Counted from the first letter of the stretch, positions 10,532 through 20,752 are shown. The stretch is 36,036 nt of DNA from an uncultured Pseudomonadales bacterium (GCA_947258415.1 CAMYIF010000003.1:1-36036); one strand, 5' to 3'. A program made the numbers and translations. The notes: generated from the sequence alone by a model not told the origin.

Positions 10532-11989
10532 ATGAGTATTACCCTTAACGATCCGTCATTATTAGAAACTAAAGCGCTTATCAATGGTGCCTGGGTTAAC
10601 AGCGACTCAGGTAAGACGGTCGACGTCCATAATCCTGCCACGGGGGAAGTATTGGCAAGCGTCGCCAAATGCGGAACAGCCGAGACTCGCAGGGCTATTG
10701 AAGCCGCCGAGGCTGCCCAGGTTTTATGGAGAGAAAAAACAGCCAAGGAAAGATCCAACCTGTTGCGTACCTGGTATAACCTGGTGGTAGAAAACCAGGA
10801 AGATCTGGCCAGGATATTAACCGCGGAACAGGGTAAACCGTTAGCCGAAGCGCGCGGTGAAATTACCTACGGTGCAAACTATATTGAATGGTTCTCGGAA
10901 GAAGCCAGGCGGGTTTACGGTGATATAATCCCGGCACCCTCCAACGACAAGCGCCTGGTTTGTATCAAGCAGCCAGTAGGTGTTGTCGCCTGTATTACAC
11001 CTTGGAACTTTCCCAATGCCATGCTCACCCGTAAAATTGCACCTGCCCTCGCGGCGGGTTGTACCGTAGTTTGCAAACCGGCCAATGCTACACCGCTTTC
11101 AGCCTACGCCATGGGCGTACTGGCCGAGCGTGCCGGTATTCCGGCGGGCGTTATAAACATTGTTACCGGTATTACCGGCGAGATCGGCGACGAACTCACC
11201 GGTAACCCGATCGTCAGGAAAATAACCTTCACGGGCTCAACGCCGGTTGGCAAAACATTGCTTAAACAGGCCGCTGATACGGTCAAAAAGACATCGATGG
11301 AACTGGGCGGTAACGCACCCTTTATCGTTTTTGATGATGCCGACCTGGACGCCGCTGTCAAAGGTGCAATGATTTGTAAATTCCGTAACGCCGGGCAGAC
11401 TTGCGTGTGCGCAAACAGGATCTTCGCCCAGGCCGGAATTTATGATGAATTTGTTTCCAGGCTATCCGTGGCAGTCGGACAAATGAAACAGGGCAATGGC
11501 TTTGCCGACGGCGTCACCATTGGCCCGTTGGTCAGCGAAGGCGCGGCAAAAGATGTCCACGGTTTTGTTGAGGATGCCCTTGGCCAGGGTGCCAAAAGCG
11601 TTGCCGGTGGCAAGCGTTCTGATTTGGGCGCCTGTTTTTACGAGCCTACCATCCTGACCGGTGTTTCAACCAAAATGCGGGTATTTAAAGAAGAAATTTT
11701 TGGTCCCGTTGCACCTGTATTCAAGTTCGAAACCGAGGAAGAAGTCATCCAGATGGCCAACGATACCGAAGTCGGCTTGGCCAGTTATTTCTATACCCGC
11801 GATCCTGCACGAATCTGGCGGGTAGGCGAAGCACTCGAATACGGCATCGTCGGCATTAACGAAGGCCTCATTTCTACTGAAACGGCACCCTTCGGCGGTA
11901 TTAAAGAATCGGGTAGCGGTCGGGAAGGTTCCAAGTACGGCATGGACGACTACCTTGAAATCAAATACATGTGCATGGGTGGTATGTAA
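10532..11989 (+). CDS. gabD: NAD(P)-dependent succinate-semialdehyde dehydrogenase family
   Basis: TPWNFPNAMLTRKIAPALAAGCTVVCKPA, FTGSTPVGK, MELGGNAPFIVFDDADLD, NAGQTCVCANRI. Confidence 0.92.
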   Translation: MSITLNDPSLLETKALINGAWVNSDSGKTVDVHNPATGEVLASVAKCGTAETRRAIEAAEAAQVLWREKTAKERSNLLRTWYNLVVENQEDLARILTAEQGKPLAEARGEITYGANYIEWFSEEARRVYGDIIPAPSNDKRLVCIKQPVGVVACITPWNFPNAMLTRKIAPALAAGCTVVCKPANATPLSAYAMGVLAERAGIPAGVINIVTGITGEIGDELTGNPIVRKITFTGSTPVGKTLLKQAADTVKKTSMELGGNAPFIVFDDADLDAAVKGAMICKFRNAGQTCVCANRIFAQAGIYDEFVSRLSVAVGQMKQGNGFADGVTIGPLVSEGAAKDVHGFVEDALGQGAKSVAGGKRSDLGACFYEPTILTGVSTKMRVFKEEIFGPVAPVFKFETEEEVIQMANDTEVGLASYFYTRDPARIWRVGEALEYGIVGINEGLISTETAPFGGIKESGSGREGSKYGMDDYLEIKYMCMGGM

Positions 11990-12011
11990 CCTTTAGGCAA
12001 TCTGAAATACC

Positions 12012-12045
12012 CGCCCGGTTAAGCTACCTGTAGCTGATCCGGGCG
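12012..12045 (+). other. Intercistronic RNA hairpin
   Basis: CGCCCGG-TTA-AGCTAC-CT-GTAGCT-GAT-CCGGGCG; two perfect stems separated by a 3x3 internal loop; no following T-tract. Confidence 0.5.
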
Positions 12046-12073
12046 CTGTGTTCATTATCAAGTAGAAATCATT

Positions 12074-13399
12074 ATGTCCCCGCTAAATGTTGAATCCTGG
12101 TGGCAACCGTTCACCAATGTGCGTGCCTTTCGCAAAAACCCGCGTATTTTCAAACGCGCCGAGGGGTGTTTCCTTTATACAGATGACAACCGGGATGTCC
12201 TGGATATTACCGCGGGCCTGTGGTGTGTAAACCTGGGACACGGCCGGCAGGAAGTTGCAGATGCAGTCAGCAAACAATTGATGCAGCTCGACTATTGCCC
12301 CGGCTTTCAATTTGGTTCCGATGTTTCCTTTGAGTTTGCCAACCGTTTAATGAAGTACACACCCGACGGGTTTGACCGCGTTTTCTTTACCAACTCGGGT
12401 TCCGAATCGGTCGATACCGCGGTCAAGATTGCCTACCGCTATCAGCTTGCCAGAGGGCACAAAAACAAGACTCGCTTTATATCGCGCGAGCGAGGTTATC
12501 ACGGCATCAATATGGCTGGCACATCATTGCAGGGCATACCGAACAATCGTAAAGGATTTCCGCTTTATGACCAGGTTGATCTGCTTCCGGACATGCTCAG
12601 TATTGAACGTAATGCGTTTAGTCAAGGCTTGCCGGACGATGAAGCGGGCGTGCAGAATATGGCAGAGGCATTCGAGGAAATAATAGCCAAACGCGGTGCG
12701 GATTCTATTTGTGCAATTATCATCGAACCCTGTGTCGGTGCCGGCGGTATGGCGATTCCGCCAAAAGGCTACCTCGAAAAAGTGCGTGAGCTGTGCGACC
12801 GGCACGACATCCTGTTGATTTTTGACGAAGTTGTCACTGGATTTGGCCGAATCGGCGCCACTTTTGCCGCCCAGCGTTTCGATGTGAAGCCCGACCTTAT
12901 TACCGCGGCCAAGGCTATTAACGGTGGCACGGTGCCCATGGGCGGTGTATTCATGAACCAGAGTATTCAAAATACCATTTTTGACGCGGCAGCTACCAAT
13001 ATGCCCGAATTACTCCACGGCAACACCTACGCGGGTAACCCGGTTTCCTGCGCTGCAGGATTGGCCGCCCTCGATATCTACGAACGGGAAGGGTTGCTTA
13101 CCCGGGCAAGCGGGAAAATCGGGTCTTACTGGCAAGATGCACTGCACAGTCTCAAGGGTTTACCGGGCATTATCGATATAAGAAACTTTGGTTTGCTGGG
13201 GGCGGTAACATTTGCACCGGATCCTGAGAAATATCCCACCGGGGTGGGCGTGCCCATCCATAACGAATGCTTTAAAAATGGTCTGCTATGTCGTCCGGTG
13301 GCAGATAATATGGTGATGTCACCGCCGTTAGTAATTTCCGAAGCAGAAATTGATTTATTTATCGAGCGTTTCAGTCGATCCATCAAGGCCATCCTGTAG
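12074..13399 (+). CDS. Class III PLP aminotransferase, omega-amino acid (beta-alanine):pyruvate type
   Basis: MSPLNVESWWQPFTNVRAFRKNPRIFKRAEGCFLYTDD, FFTNSGSESVDTAVKIAYRYQLARGH, LIFDEVVTGFGRIG. Confidence 0.88.
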   Translation: MSPLNVESWWQPFTNVRAFRKNPRIFKRAEGCFLYTDDNRDVLDITAGLWCVNLGHGRQEVADAVSKQLMQLDYCPGFQFGSDVSFEFANRLMKYTPDGFDRVFFTNSGSESVDTAVKIAYRYQLARGHKNKTRFISRERGYHGINMAGTSLQGIPNNRKGFPLYDQVDLLPDMLSIERNAFSQGLPDDEAGVQNMAEAFEEIIAKRGADSICAIIIEPCVGAGGMAIPPKGYLEKVRELCDRHDILLIFDEVVTGFGRIGATFAAQRFDVKPDLITAAKAINGGTVPMGGVFMNQSIQNTIFDAAATNMPELLHGNTYAGNPVSCAAGLAALDIYEREGLLTRASGKIGSYWQDALHSLKGLPGIIDIRNFGLLGAVTFAPDPEKYPTGVGVPIHNECFKNGLLCRPVADNMVMSPPLVISEAEIDLFIERFSRSIKAIL

Positions 13400-13467
13400 C
13401 GAACTTGCTTCACTAAACTGTACGAGAAGGAATGCCTTGCGCAGCCGGGTATTTCCAGGGCCAAACA

Positions 13468-14661
13468 ATGTCCAAACCACTCGAAGGCATCAGGGTTATC
13501 GAGTTGGGTCAGCTGATAGCGGGGCCCTTCTCGGGTTGTATGCTGGCTTATTTTGGGGCCGAGGTAATAAAAGTTGAACCCCCGGGACGCGGCGACCCTA
13601 TTCGTGGCTGGCGCGAGGTGCGCGATGGGACATCCTTGTGGTGGCGCAGTATTGCGCGTAATAAAAAATGCATCACCCTGGATTTGAAATCCGTGAAGGG
13701 TCGCGATCTGGCAAAACAGCTAATCGATGGTGCCGATGTTTTGATTGAAAACTTCAGGCCCGGTGTCATGGAAAAATGGGGTCTTGGCCCCGACGCCTTT
13801 AAACGATCCAATCCCAAGCTGGTTTACGCGCGCATTTCCGGTTACGGCCAAACCGGGCCGTATGCCAAAAAAGCGGGTTTCGCATCGGTATGCGAAGGCA
13901 TGAGTGGTTTTCGATACGTTAACGGCTACCCGGGCAAAGCGCCGGTCAGGCCGAACCTGAGTATTGGTGATACGATTGCCGGAATACACGCCGCGCTGGG
14001 CATCTGCCTGGCGTTACTTGAGCGTGATAAGGCTGATGATGGCAAAGGCCAGGTTGTCGATGTTGCCCTTTACGAGTCCATGTATAACCTGATGGAAGCG
14101 GTAGTCCCTGAATACGATGGGGCCGGGGTTATTCGCGAACCCTCCGGGACAACGGTTACCGGTATTGTTCCCACCAATACCTACCGATGCCGGGATGGCA
14201 AGTACGTCGTCATTGGTGGCAACGGCGATTCAATTTTCCAGCGCCTGATGATCGCTGCCGAATTACCGGCCATGGGTGAAGACCCGCGCCTGGCTTCTAA
14301 TGCCGGGCGGGTGGCACATGAGCAGGAGATTGATCAGGCACTCGGGGCATGGTGTTCCTCGAATGATGCTGCGCAGATCCTGGCTTTGCTTGAAGAGCAC
14401 CGGGTACCCGGCGGACCCTTGTATAATGTTGAAGATATGATGCAGGATGAGCATTTCAAGCAGCGCGGTATGTTCGAGCAGGTTGAAATCAACGGCAAAC
14501 CGTTAAAAATCCCGGCTATATTGCCCAAATTGGCGCGTACCCCGGGAAGCACCGAATGGCCGGGCCAAAAATTGGGTAGCCATAACCGGGAAGTATTCAG
14601 CAAAATACTGGGTATGAGTGATGCGGAGATTGCCGCGTTAAATGATAAACAAATTATTTAG
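13468..14661 (+). CDS. CaiB/BaiF (family III) CoA-transferase
   Basis: MSKPLEGIRVIELGQLIAGPFSGCMLAYFGAEVIKVEPPGRGDPIRGWR; internal ATG at 13468 preferred over the ORF start at 13432 because the family signature begins there. Confidence 0.9.
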   Translation: MSKPLEGIRVIELGQLIAGPFSGCMLAYFGAEVIKVEPPGRGDPIRGWREVRDGTSLWWRSIARNKKCITLDLKSVKGRDLAKQLIDGADVLIENFRPGVMEKWGLGPDAFKRSNPKLVYARISGYGQTGPYAKKAGFASVCEGMSGFRYVNGYPGKAPVRPNLSIGDTIAGIHAALGICLALLERDKADDGKGQVVDVALYESMYNLMEAVVPEYDGAGVIREPSGTTVTGIVPTNTYRCRDGKYVVIGGNGDSIFQRLMIAAELPAMGEDPRLASNAGRVAHEQEIDQALGAWCSSNDAAQILALLEEHRVPGGPLYNVEDMMQDEHFKQRGMFEQVEINGKPLKIPAILPKLARTPGSTEWPGQKLGSHNREVFSKILGMSDAEIAALNDKQII

Positions 14662-14836
14662 GGGTATTTAACGGTACCCGGTTTGAAATAAATCTATAAA
14701 TGCATCACGATGACCCGGATACGATTTTTATCGTAAAACAATAAACAGAACATTGGCCTGAATCGCAGGCATCGTTTTCTGTCAGATAGTCCTTTCCAAT
14801 GGACATACTAACCTTAATTTTAGCGGGCTAATAACC

Positions 14837-15598
14837 ATGGAATACCTGTTAACACTTGCTGCTGATCCTGCCGCCTGGGTTGCGCTTGCGACCCTCATAG
14901 CGATGGAAGTTGTGCTTGGTATCGATAACCTGATTTTCATTTCGATTTTGACCAACAAACTCCCCGAGCAGCAGCGATCCAAGGCACGCCGGATCGGGAT
15001 CAGTGCGGCTTTGATATTGCGGTTGGGCTTGCTCAGTACAGTGGCGCTTATCGTGCAACTAACCGATCCGATTATGTCGGTATTAGGTAATGAATTTTCA
15101 TGGCGCGACCTGATTTTGATTGCCGGCGGGTTGTTCCTGGTATGGAAGGCCACCAAGGAAATCCATCATAATGTCGACCCGGACCCTGAGCCGGACATTT
15201 TCAATACGGCCATGGCCAGTGCCAGCCTTGCCACCATGATTAGCCAAATCCTGTTACTCGACTTAGTGTTTTCTATCGACAGCATTGTCACCGCCGTCGG
15301 TATGACGGAGCATATCCCGATCATGGTGATTGCGGTTGTCGTTGCCGTGCTGACTATGTTGCTGGCTGCTGACCCGCTGGCAAATTTTATTAACGAGAAC
15401 CCGACGATCGTTATGCTTGCCTTGGGCTTTTTACTAATGATCGGCACTACGTTGATCGCGGACGGTTTTGGTGTGCATGTTCCCAGGGGATATATATACG
15501 CCGCGATGACCTTTTCCGCGTTGATCGAGGGCCTTAATATGCTTTCTCGCCGCGCCCGTAAAAGACGAGAGGAAATGGCAAATAGTGCGAACAGCTAA
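14837..15598 (+). CDS. TerC-family integral membrane protein
   Basis: [37 protein letters not shown]...[19 protein letters not shown]. Confidence 0.93.
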   Translation: MEYLLTLAADPAAWVALATLIAMEVVLGIDNLIFISILTNKLPEQQRSKARRIGISAALILRLGLLSTVALIVQLTDPIMSVLGNEFSWRDLILIAGGLFLVWKATKEIHHNVDPDPEPDIFNTAMASASLATMISQILLLDLVFSIDSIVTAVGMTEHIPIMVIAVVVAVLTMLLAADPLANFINENPTIVMLALGFLLMIGTTLIADGFGVHVPRGYIYAAMTFSALIEGLNMLSRRARKRREEMANSANS

Positions 15599-16235
15599 CG
15601 CCCAGAGTGAACCTGTAACCGATTCTTCCATGACATCACCTCCGCTAAGCGACGAAAAGACATCGGCTTTGCTCAGGAGGGTTCTGGCCGAATTACCAGC
15701 TAACAATGTAAGCCTGGGCTACGTTATGCATCAGCTACGCCGACGCTCGTTTGGTGGAGTATTAATCCTGTTGGCCACCCTCAGCCTGTTACCGGGCATA
15801 TCCTTTATTGCAGGTGTCATGATGATTTTTCCAGCCTTGCAAATGGTGGCTGGATTTCGTGCGCCATGGCTACCCGGGTTCGTCAGGGATCGTCGGGTTA
15901 GCGTGAATCGCCTTCAATCACTGGGAGGAAAGGCGTTACCCTGGATCGAACGGATTGAGCGTTTTGTCAAACCCAGGTGGTTATTGCTTACCTTGCCACC
16001 ACTTACTACGCTGGTCGGGTTATTGGTGATCGGGCTTGCGCTGGTGATCACAATTCCTTTGCCATTCAGCAATGTACCACCAGCTATAGCGGTATTTTGC
16101 CTGGCTTTTGGTATGCTGGAGCGTGACGGAGTGCTTATCTTTATCGGCTGGATCGCATCCGCTATCGCGCTCACTATTGGATTCCTGATAGGTTCAGTTG
16201 CAATCGAATCGGCAACCCGCTTGCTTGCAAGCTAG
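15585..16235 (+). CDS. Exopolysaccharide synthesis ExoD-type membrane protein
   Basis: [48 protein letters not shown]-initiated ORF overlaps the end of the terC-like gene; an alternative ATG lies at 15630. Confidence 0.8.
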   Translation: MRTANAQSEPVTDSSMTSPPLSDEKTSALLRRVLAELPANNVSLGYVMHQLRRRSFGGVLILLATLSLLPGISFIAGVMMIFPALQMVAGFRAPWLPGFVRDRRVSVNRLQSLGGKALPWIERIERFVKPRWLLLTLPPLTTLVGLLVIGLALVITIPLPFSNVPPAIAVFCLAFGMLERDGVLIFIGWIASAIALTIGFLIGSVAIESATRLLAS

Positions 16236-16499
16236 ATTTAGCTTTTATACCCGCCAATCATTTGCCAATCTTCTCCAGGTTAATCGACGCATCATTTAGC
16301 CCGGGATTATTCCTGTAATTTTTACTAAAAAGCGATCGGCGGCAACCGGCTAATCATGCTCCAAAGTAGCCCTGATTTTTTAATGCCCGGTCAATTTTAA
16401 AGCCGAAACCCGGACCATTACCTGCTTGTCCAGTTAATAGACATTTTAAAAACTATTGATTATTCTTGACTTTCATAGGTGTTTACAAGGAGTTGGCCA

Positions 16500-17504
16500 A
16501 TGAAAGTTATAGCAGTTCTAATCCTTCTTTGGAGCCTGTCAGCAAGCGTTCTGGCGGTTAATTGCGACCTGGTTTACGATGAATTTGATAGCTTGATGAA
16601 CAAGGAGTTTTTGCTTCATCCCGAAAAATATGTCTCTGTAAAAACCGATCGTTTATCACGCCGGGATTACAATAAGCTGCAAAAAAATAAATTTTTGCTT
16701 TCAAACCCAAACCGGGGGCTGGGAATCGCGATTATTCATACCAACAGGAACACCTGGGGAAAAATACTTTTCACATGGGGCAAGCCGTTCCAGAGCGGTC
16801 AACCATCCCTTGTTATCAAAAAAGCAGTGCTTTACGGCAGGGTTAAGGATGGTGACAGGCCACGGGTGATGAAAAATATAAATATAAAATCTTCCTTTAC
16901 GCTGGATATCGATACCGGGAGAACAGGGGGTAAAAGAGCGGATATCTGGTTCCATAATGTTGACGGAAAGGAGATGTATATGCAGGCCGTCAACGGTGCA
17001 TCGCTCAAGTTCCCGACCCGCTCTCTTTGCCAGCCAAAGCTTGTAGCAATCACTGCAATCAAACCGACAACCAAAAAACTGGAACTTGCGAAAATGCAGG
17101 GTGGAAAAACAGGTTCGATACAAGGCGAAATAACAGGCCCAAGCGGTGAAAAACATATTATCAGGCGGGAAATACTGGCTAACGGCCACGTGCTGATCAG
17201 TTACTCGGACGGCAGTAAGGTTGAACGTTTCCAGGGCGGTTTTATCAGAATTGCACCCGATGGCAGCCGCTCAAAGGCACTGTTCAGTACAGCCGCTCCG
17301 GCAGCCTTTCCTGTTGCGCCGCCTGATCCCGATGAACATGCCTGGCTGGAATCTCATCGGCAAAACCTGCTTGGTATTATGCAGTCACTGGTAGATGATC
17401 CTGCCCTGGTGCAGACATTTGTTAACAAGGTCGATGTATCCGACAATGTATACGAGAGTATCGACACCCGATCGAAAACCATTCAGCAACTGGTATTACC
17501 TTGA
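16500..17504 (+). CDS. Secreted protein of unknown function with a C-terminal repetitive beta-strand segment
   Basis: Signal peptide MKVIAVLILLWSLSASVLAVNC from ATG 16500 after AAGGAG; NGHVLISYSDGSKVERFQGGFIRIAPDGSRSKA. Confidence 0.75.
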   Translation: MKVIAVLILLWSLSASVLAVNCDLVYDEFDSLMNKEFLLHPEKYVSVKTDRLSRRDYNKLQKNKFLLSNPNRGLGIAIIHTNRNTWGKILFTWGKPFQSGQPSLVIKKAVLYGRVKDGDRPRVMKNINIKSSFTLDIDTGRTGGKRADIWFHNVDGKEMYMQAVNGASLKFPTRSLCQPKLVAITAIKPTTKKLELAKMQGGKTGSIQGEITGPSGEKHIIRREILANGHVLISYSDGSKVERFQGGFIRIAPDGSRSKALFSTAAPAAFPVAPPDPDEHAWLESHRQNLLGIMQSLVDDPALVQTFVNKVDVSDNVYESIDTRSKTIQQLVLP

Positions 17505-18112
17505 GCTTCGGGTCGATGCCTGATAGCACCGTTGCAGCTGTTACACACAAGCTGATGGTTACCCTGTACCTGTTACTGTTAATCGTGCCCGTTTCACAAG
17601 CATCAAATTCACAACAGGGTGAAAAGCAGGAAACACCGCAGGAAAAGCTTGAAAATATTATCAACAAAGCGGAACTGGTTTCTGAAAAGAGCACAAGGCC
17701 GGTAGTTGATGACCCCGCGAGGCCTGAGCCGCTTCCGGTTTCCCCGTCAGACCCCGAGACAAAAAAGCTGTATGAAAAAGCCCTTCAGGATTACTACGTT
17801 TACCGAAGTGAAGGTCTGCAACACCGGCGCGCCGTATTTGTCTGGCAACTGTTCTCGGCCAAGCTCATCTTTGTTATTGTCCTGATTCTGGTAGCCAGTG
17901 GTGTTATATTTGCAGCAATACAGTTTCGTCGCGGTATACATGACGGGGCGGGTTCACCGGGTAGCAGGGACGATCTGTCCACCGAAATGGAGATTAGCTC
18001 AAAAGGGATAAAGATTAATTCTCCTGTCCTCGGTGTGATTATTCTCACCTTGTCGCTGGCGTTTTTTTACCTGTACCTGGTGCACGTATACCCGATTGAG
18101 AATATTTTTTAG
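17501..18112 (+). CDS. Membrane protein of unknown function (signal/anchor plus two further TM segments)
   Basis: Hydrophobic segments LMVTLYLLLLIVPVSQA, LIFVIVLILVASGVIFAAI, SPVLGVIILTLSLAFFYLYLVHVYPI; TTG start overlaps the upstream stop (TTGA); ATG alternative at 17516. Confidence 0.7.
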   Translation: MSFGSMPDSTVAAVTHKLMVTLYLLLLIVPVSQASNSQQGEKQETPQEKLENIINKAELVSEKSTRPVVDDPARPEPLPVSPSDPETKKLYEKALQDYYVYRSEGLQHRRAVFVWQLFSAKLIFVIVLILVASGVIFAAIQFRRGIHDGAGSPGSRDDLSTEMEISSKGIKINSPVLGVIILTLSLAFFYLYLVHVYPIENIF

Positions 18113-18197
18113 ACGCGAATTTTAACCCGCTGCAGGAAGCAGGTTATATTAACAAATAATAAAACGAGTTTGGCCAATATAAACGGTTGAAAAAATA

Positions 18198-19241
18198 ATG
18201 AACTTGCCCCCCATTCTTGATACTGCAGCAACCTGGAAAGGACCGGACCTCAAGGCCAAACCGGAACTGTGGATCTGTCAGCTTGGGCCGGATGATATCA
18301 ACGACCTGGTAACAGCTACGCAACGTTTCCTGCAATCCGGCCAGCCACTGGAGACCCTGTCAAAATCGGATTTCCATTTGCCGGTACTCGAAAAGAAACT
18401 GGCAAAAATAAAAAATGAATTAATCAAAGGCATTGGTTTCAAGCTGATTCGCGGACTCGATGTTTCGCCGTTTTCGAGGCAGGAAATTGCCACTTTGTTT
18501 ATGGGGCTTGGCTCGCACCTGGGCTCACCCCGCTCGCAGAATGCAGCCGGACATTTGCTGGGGCACGTCAGGAACGTAGGCGCCGATGCGAAGAATCCCA
18601 ATACCAGGATTTACCAGACCCGCGAGCGGCAAACATTTCATACCGATAGCACCGATATCGTCGGGTTGCTTTGCCTGCAAACCGCCCAGTCCGGCGGTGA
18701 GTCCTTGCTGGTCAGTGCCGAGACAATCTACAACGAAATGTTAAGGTTAAGGCCAGACCTGGCCGGATTGCTGTTTGAACCCGTGGCCACGGATAAAAGA
18801 GGTGAGATTGAACCGGGTAAAAAACCTTATTTTACAATCCCGGTTTTTAACTGGTACGAAGGAAAGCTATCGGTTATTTACCAGCGCCAGTACATCGATT
18901 CGGCGCAACGATTTGAAGGCGTACCTTTATTAACCGATCGTCATATCGAGGCGCTGAATTTGTTTGATCAACTGGCTAACAGCAATGAGCTGAATATTTC
19001 CATGCAATTACAACCCGGGGATATGCAGTTTGTCCATAACCATAATATGTTGCACGACAGGGGCGCCTTTGTCGATTGGCCGGAATTGGAGAAACGCCGT
19101 CACCTGTTGCGTTTGTGGTTATGTGCACCCGGTGACCGACCCCTGCCACCTGTTTTCAGCGAGCGATTCGGGACTACTGAAATTGGTAATCGCGGTGGCA
19201 TTATCGTTGACGATACCCGTTTGCAGGTGCCGCTGGATTGA
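18198..19241 (+). CDS. TauD/TfdA-family Fe(II)/2-oxoglutarate-dependent dioxygenase-like protein
   Basis: FHTDSTDIVGLLCLQTAQSGGESLLVSA (HxD), LQPGDMQFVHNHNMLHDRGAF (distal His), RRHLLRLWL. Confidence 0.85.
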   Translation: MNLPPILDTAATWKGPDLKAKPELWICQLGPDDINDLVTATQRFLQSGQPLETLSKSDFHLPVLEKKLAKIKNELIKGIGFKLIRGLDVSPFSRQEIATLFMGLGSHLGSPRSQNAAGHLLGHVRNVGADAKNPNTRIYQTRERQTFHTDSTDIVGLLCLQTAQSGGESLLVSAETIYNEMLRLRPDLAGLLFEPVATDKRGEIEPGKKPYFTIPVFNWYEGKLSVIYQRQYIDSAQRFEGVPLLTDRHIEALNLFDQLANSNELNISMQLQPGDMQFVHNHNMLHDRGAFVDWPELEKRRHLLRLWLCAPGDRPLPPVFSERFGTTEIGNRGGIIVDDTRLQVPLD

Positions 19242-19275
19242 CTGGTGCAACAACAGGAATTAAAGGGCTGCCTGG

Positions 19276-20253
19276 ATGAAGGTAACAATTCTTGACGACT
19301 ACCAGGATGTTGTTAACGCACTCGATTGCTTTGGGTTACTCACTGAACACAACGCAAAAGTCCTGACAAAAAGTTACGACACGCTCGATCAACTGGTTGC
19401 TGAACTGATTGATAGCGACGCCCTGGTGCTTATTCGGGAACGAACCAAAATAAACAGCGAGTTACTCACGCGATTACCCAAGCTGAAATTGATTAGCCAG
19501 ACCGGAAAAATCAGCAATCACCTGAATTTGTCCGAATGCACATCGGCCGGCGTTGCTGTTGCCGAAGGTATCGGTTCGCCGGTAGCGCCCACGGAATTAT
19601 GCTGGGCCCTGATCATGGCCGCGACACGGCATATCCCCGCGTATTCAGGAAATTTAACGCAAGGCAGGTGGCAGGATTCCGGTTCGCTGGGCCTTGGTCG
19701 GGTTTTAGACGGTTTGACCCTGGGTATTTGGGGTTACGGTAAAATAGGCAAACGTATTGCCCGGTTTGGAAAGGCATTCGGCATGAATGTGTCAGTTTGG
19801 GGTAGTGACGCATCCAGAGCCCAGGCCGAACTGGATGGTTTTAACCCTGCAAGCTCGAAAAGTGATTTTTTCAGCCAATCGGACGTTCTATCACTGCATC
19901 TGCGCCTGAACGAACAGACCCAATACTCTGTTTCAGCACATGATCTAAAGCTAATGAAACCCAATGCCCTGTTTGTAAACATCAGCCGGGCCGAGTTGGT
20001 TGAGCCAAATGCATTGTATAACGCATTGATGTCCGGTAACCCGGGATTTGCTGCCCTGGATGTGTTTGAAATTGAGCCCTCAGGCCCGAACATAAATCCA
20101 CTGGTTGGTTTAGCAAACGTGCTTTGCACGCCGCATATTGGCTATGTGGAAAAAGGCAGTTACGAGCTTTATTTCGATGCAGCGTTTAAAAATGTCGTCA
20201 ATTTTTTTAATGGTCAGCCAAGCAACATTGCAAACCCGGAAACCCTGTCGTGA
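19276..20253 (+). CDS. D-2-hydroxyacid dehydrogenase family protein
   Basis: LGIWGYGKIGKRIARFGKAFGMNVSVWG Rossmann motif, LKLMKPNALFVNISRAELVEPNALYNAL, LCTPHIGYVEK. Confidence 0.88.
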   Translation: MKVTILDDYQDVVNALDCFGLLTEHNAKVLTKSYDTLDQLVAELIDSDALVLIRERTKINSELLTRLPKLKLISQTGKISNHLNLSECTSAGVAVAEGIGSPVAPTELCWALIMAATRHIPAYSGNLTQGRWQDSGSLGLGRVLDGLTLGIWGYGKIGKRIARFGKAFGMNVSVWGSDASRAQAELDGFNPASSKSDFFSQSDVLSLHLRLNEQTQYSVSAHDLKLMKPNALFVNISRAELVEPNALYNALMSGNPGFAALDVFEIEPSGPNINPLVGLANVLCTPHIGYVEKGSYELYFDAAFKNVVNFFNGQPSNIANPETLS

Positions 20254-20355
20254 TAGTAAATCGTTCTGGATAAGATTATCTTCATCTGTGCAAGGAATCG
20301 CGGACTCGCCCCCATGATGACCAAAAATTAAATCTAAACCGGGTGTAAAATTAAA

Positions 20356-20688
20356 ATGCTCGAACTAAAAACCCTGCTCTTGTTCATTGCCACTGCGATT
20401 GCAGAAATTCTGGGGTGTTACCTGCCGTACCTTTGGCTTAAACAGGATAAAAGTGTTTGGTTGCTGATCCCTTCGGCGGCAAGCCTGGCATTATTCGTTT
20501 GGCTGCTTACCCTGCACCCGACAGCCGCCGGTCGTGTCTACGCGGCCTACGGGGGTGTTTACGTCTCCGTTGCCATTATGTGGCTCTGGACGGTCGATGG
20601 CATCAGGCCAACTGGTTGGGATATTCTCGGGTCACTGGTTGCAGTGACGGGCATGGCAATTATCATGTTTGCACCGAGAAATACCTGA
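20356..20688 (+). CDS. YnfA family small membrane protein
   Basis: [21 protein letters not shown]...[38 protein letters not shown]. Confidence 0.93.
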   Translation: MLELKTLLLFIATAIAEILGCYLPYLWLKQDKSVWLLIPSAASLALFVWLLTLHPTAAGRVYAAYGGVYVSVAIMWLWTVDGIRPTGWDILGSLVAVTGMAIIMFAPRNT

Positions 20689-20752
20689 GCTATCAATTAC
20701 AATTGCGCGCGAATTCAGCGGATTACATTCAAAGAAGCTTTGGAAGGCATTG

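Noticed and set aside
14662-14836. yybP-ykoY (Mn) riboswitch upstream of the TerC-family gene
   Set aside because: Only small hairpins (e.g. ACGAT-TTTT-ATCGT, GCCTG-AATCG-CAGGC) were seen; the conserved riboswitch core was not recognised.
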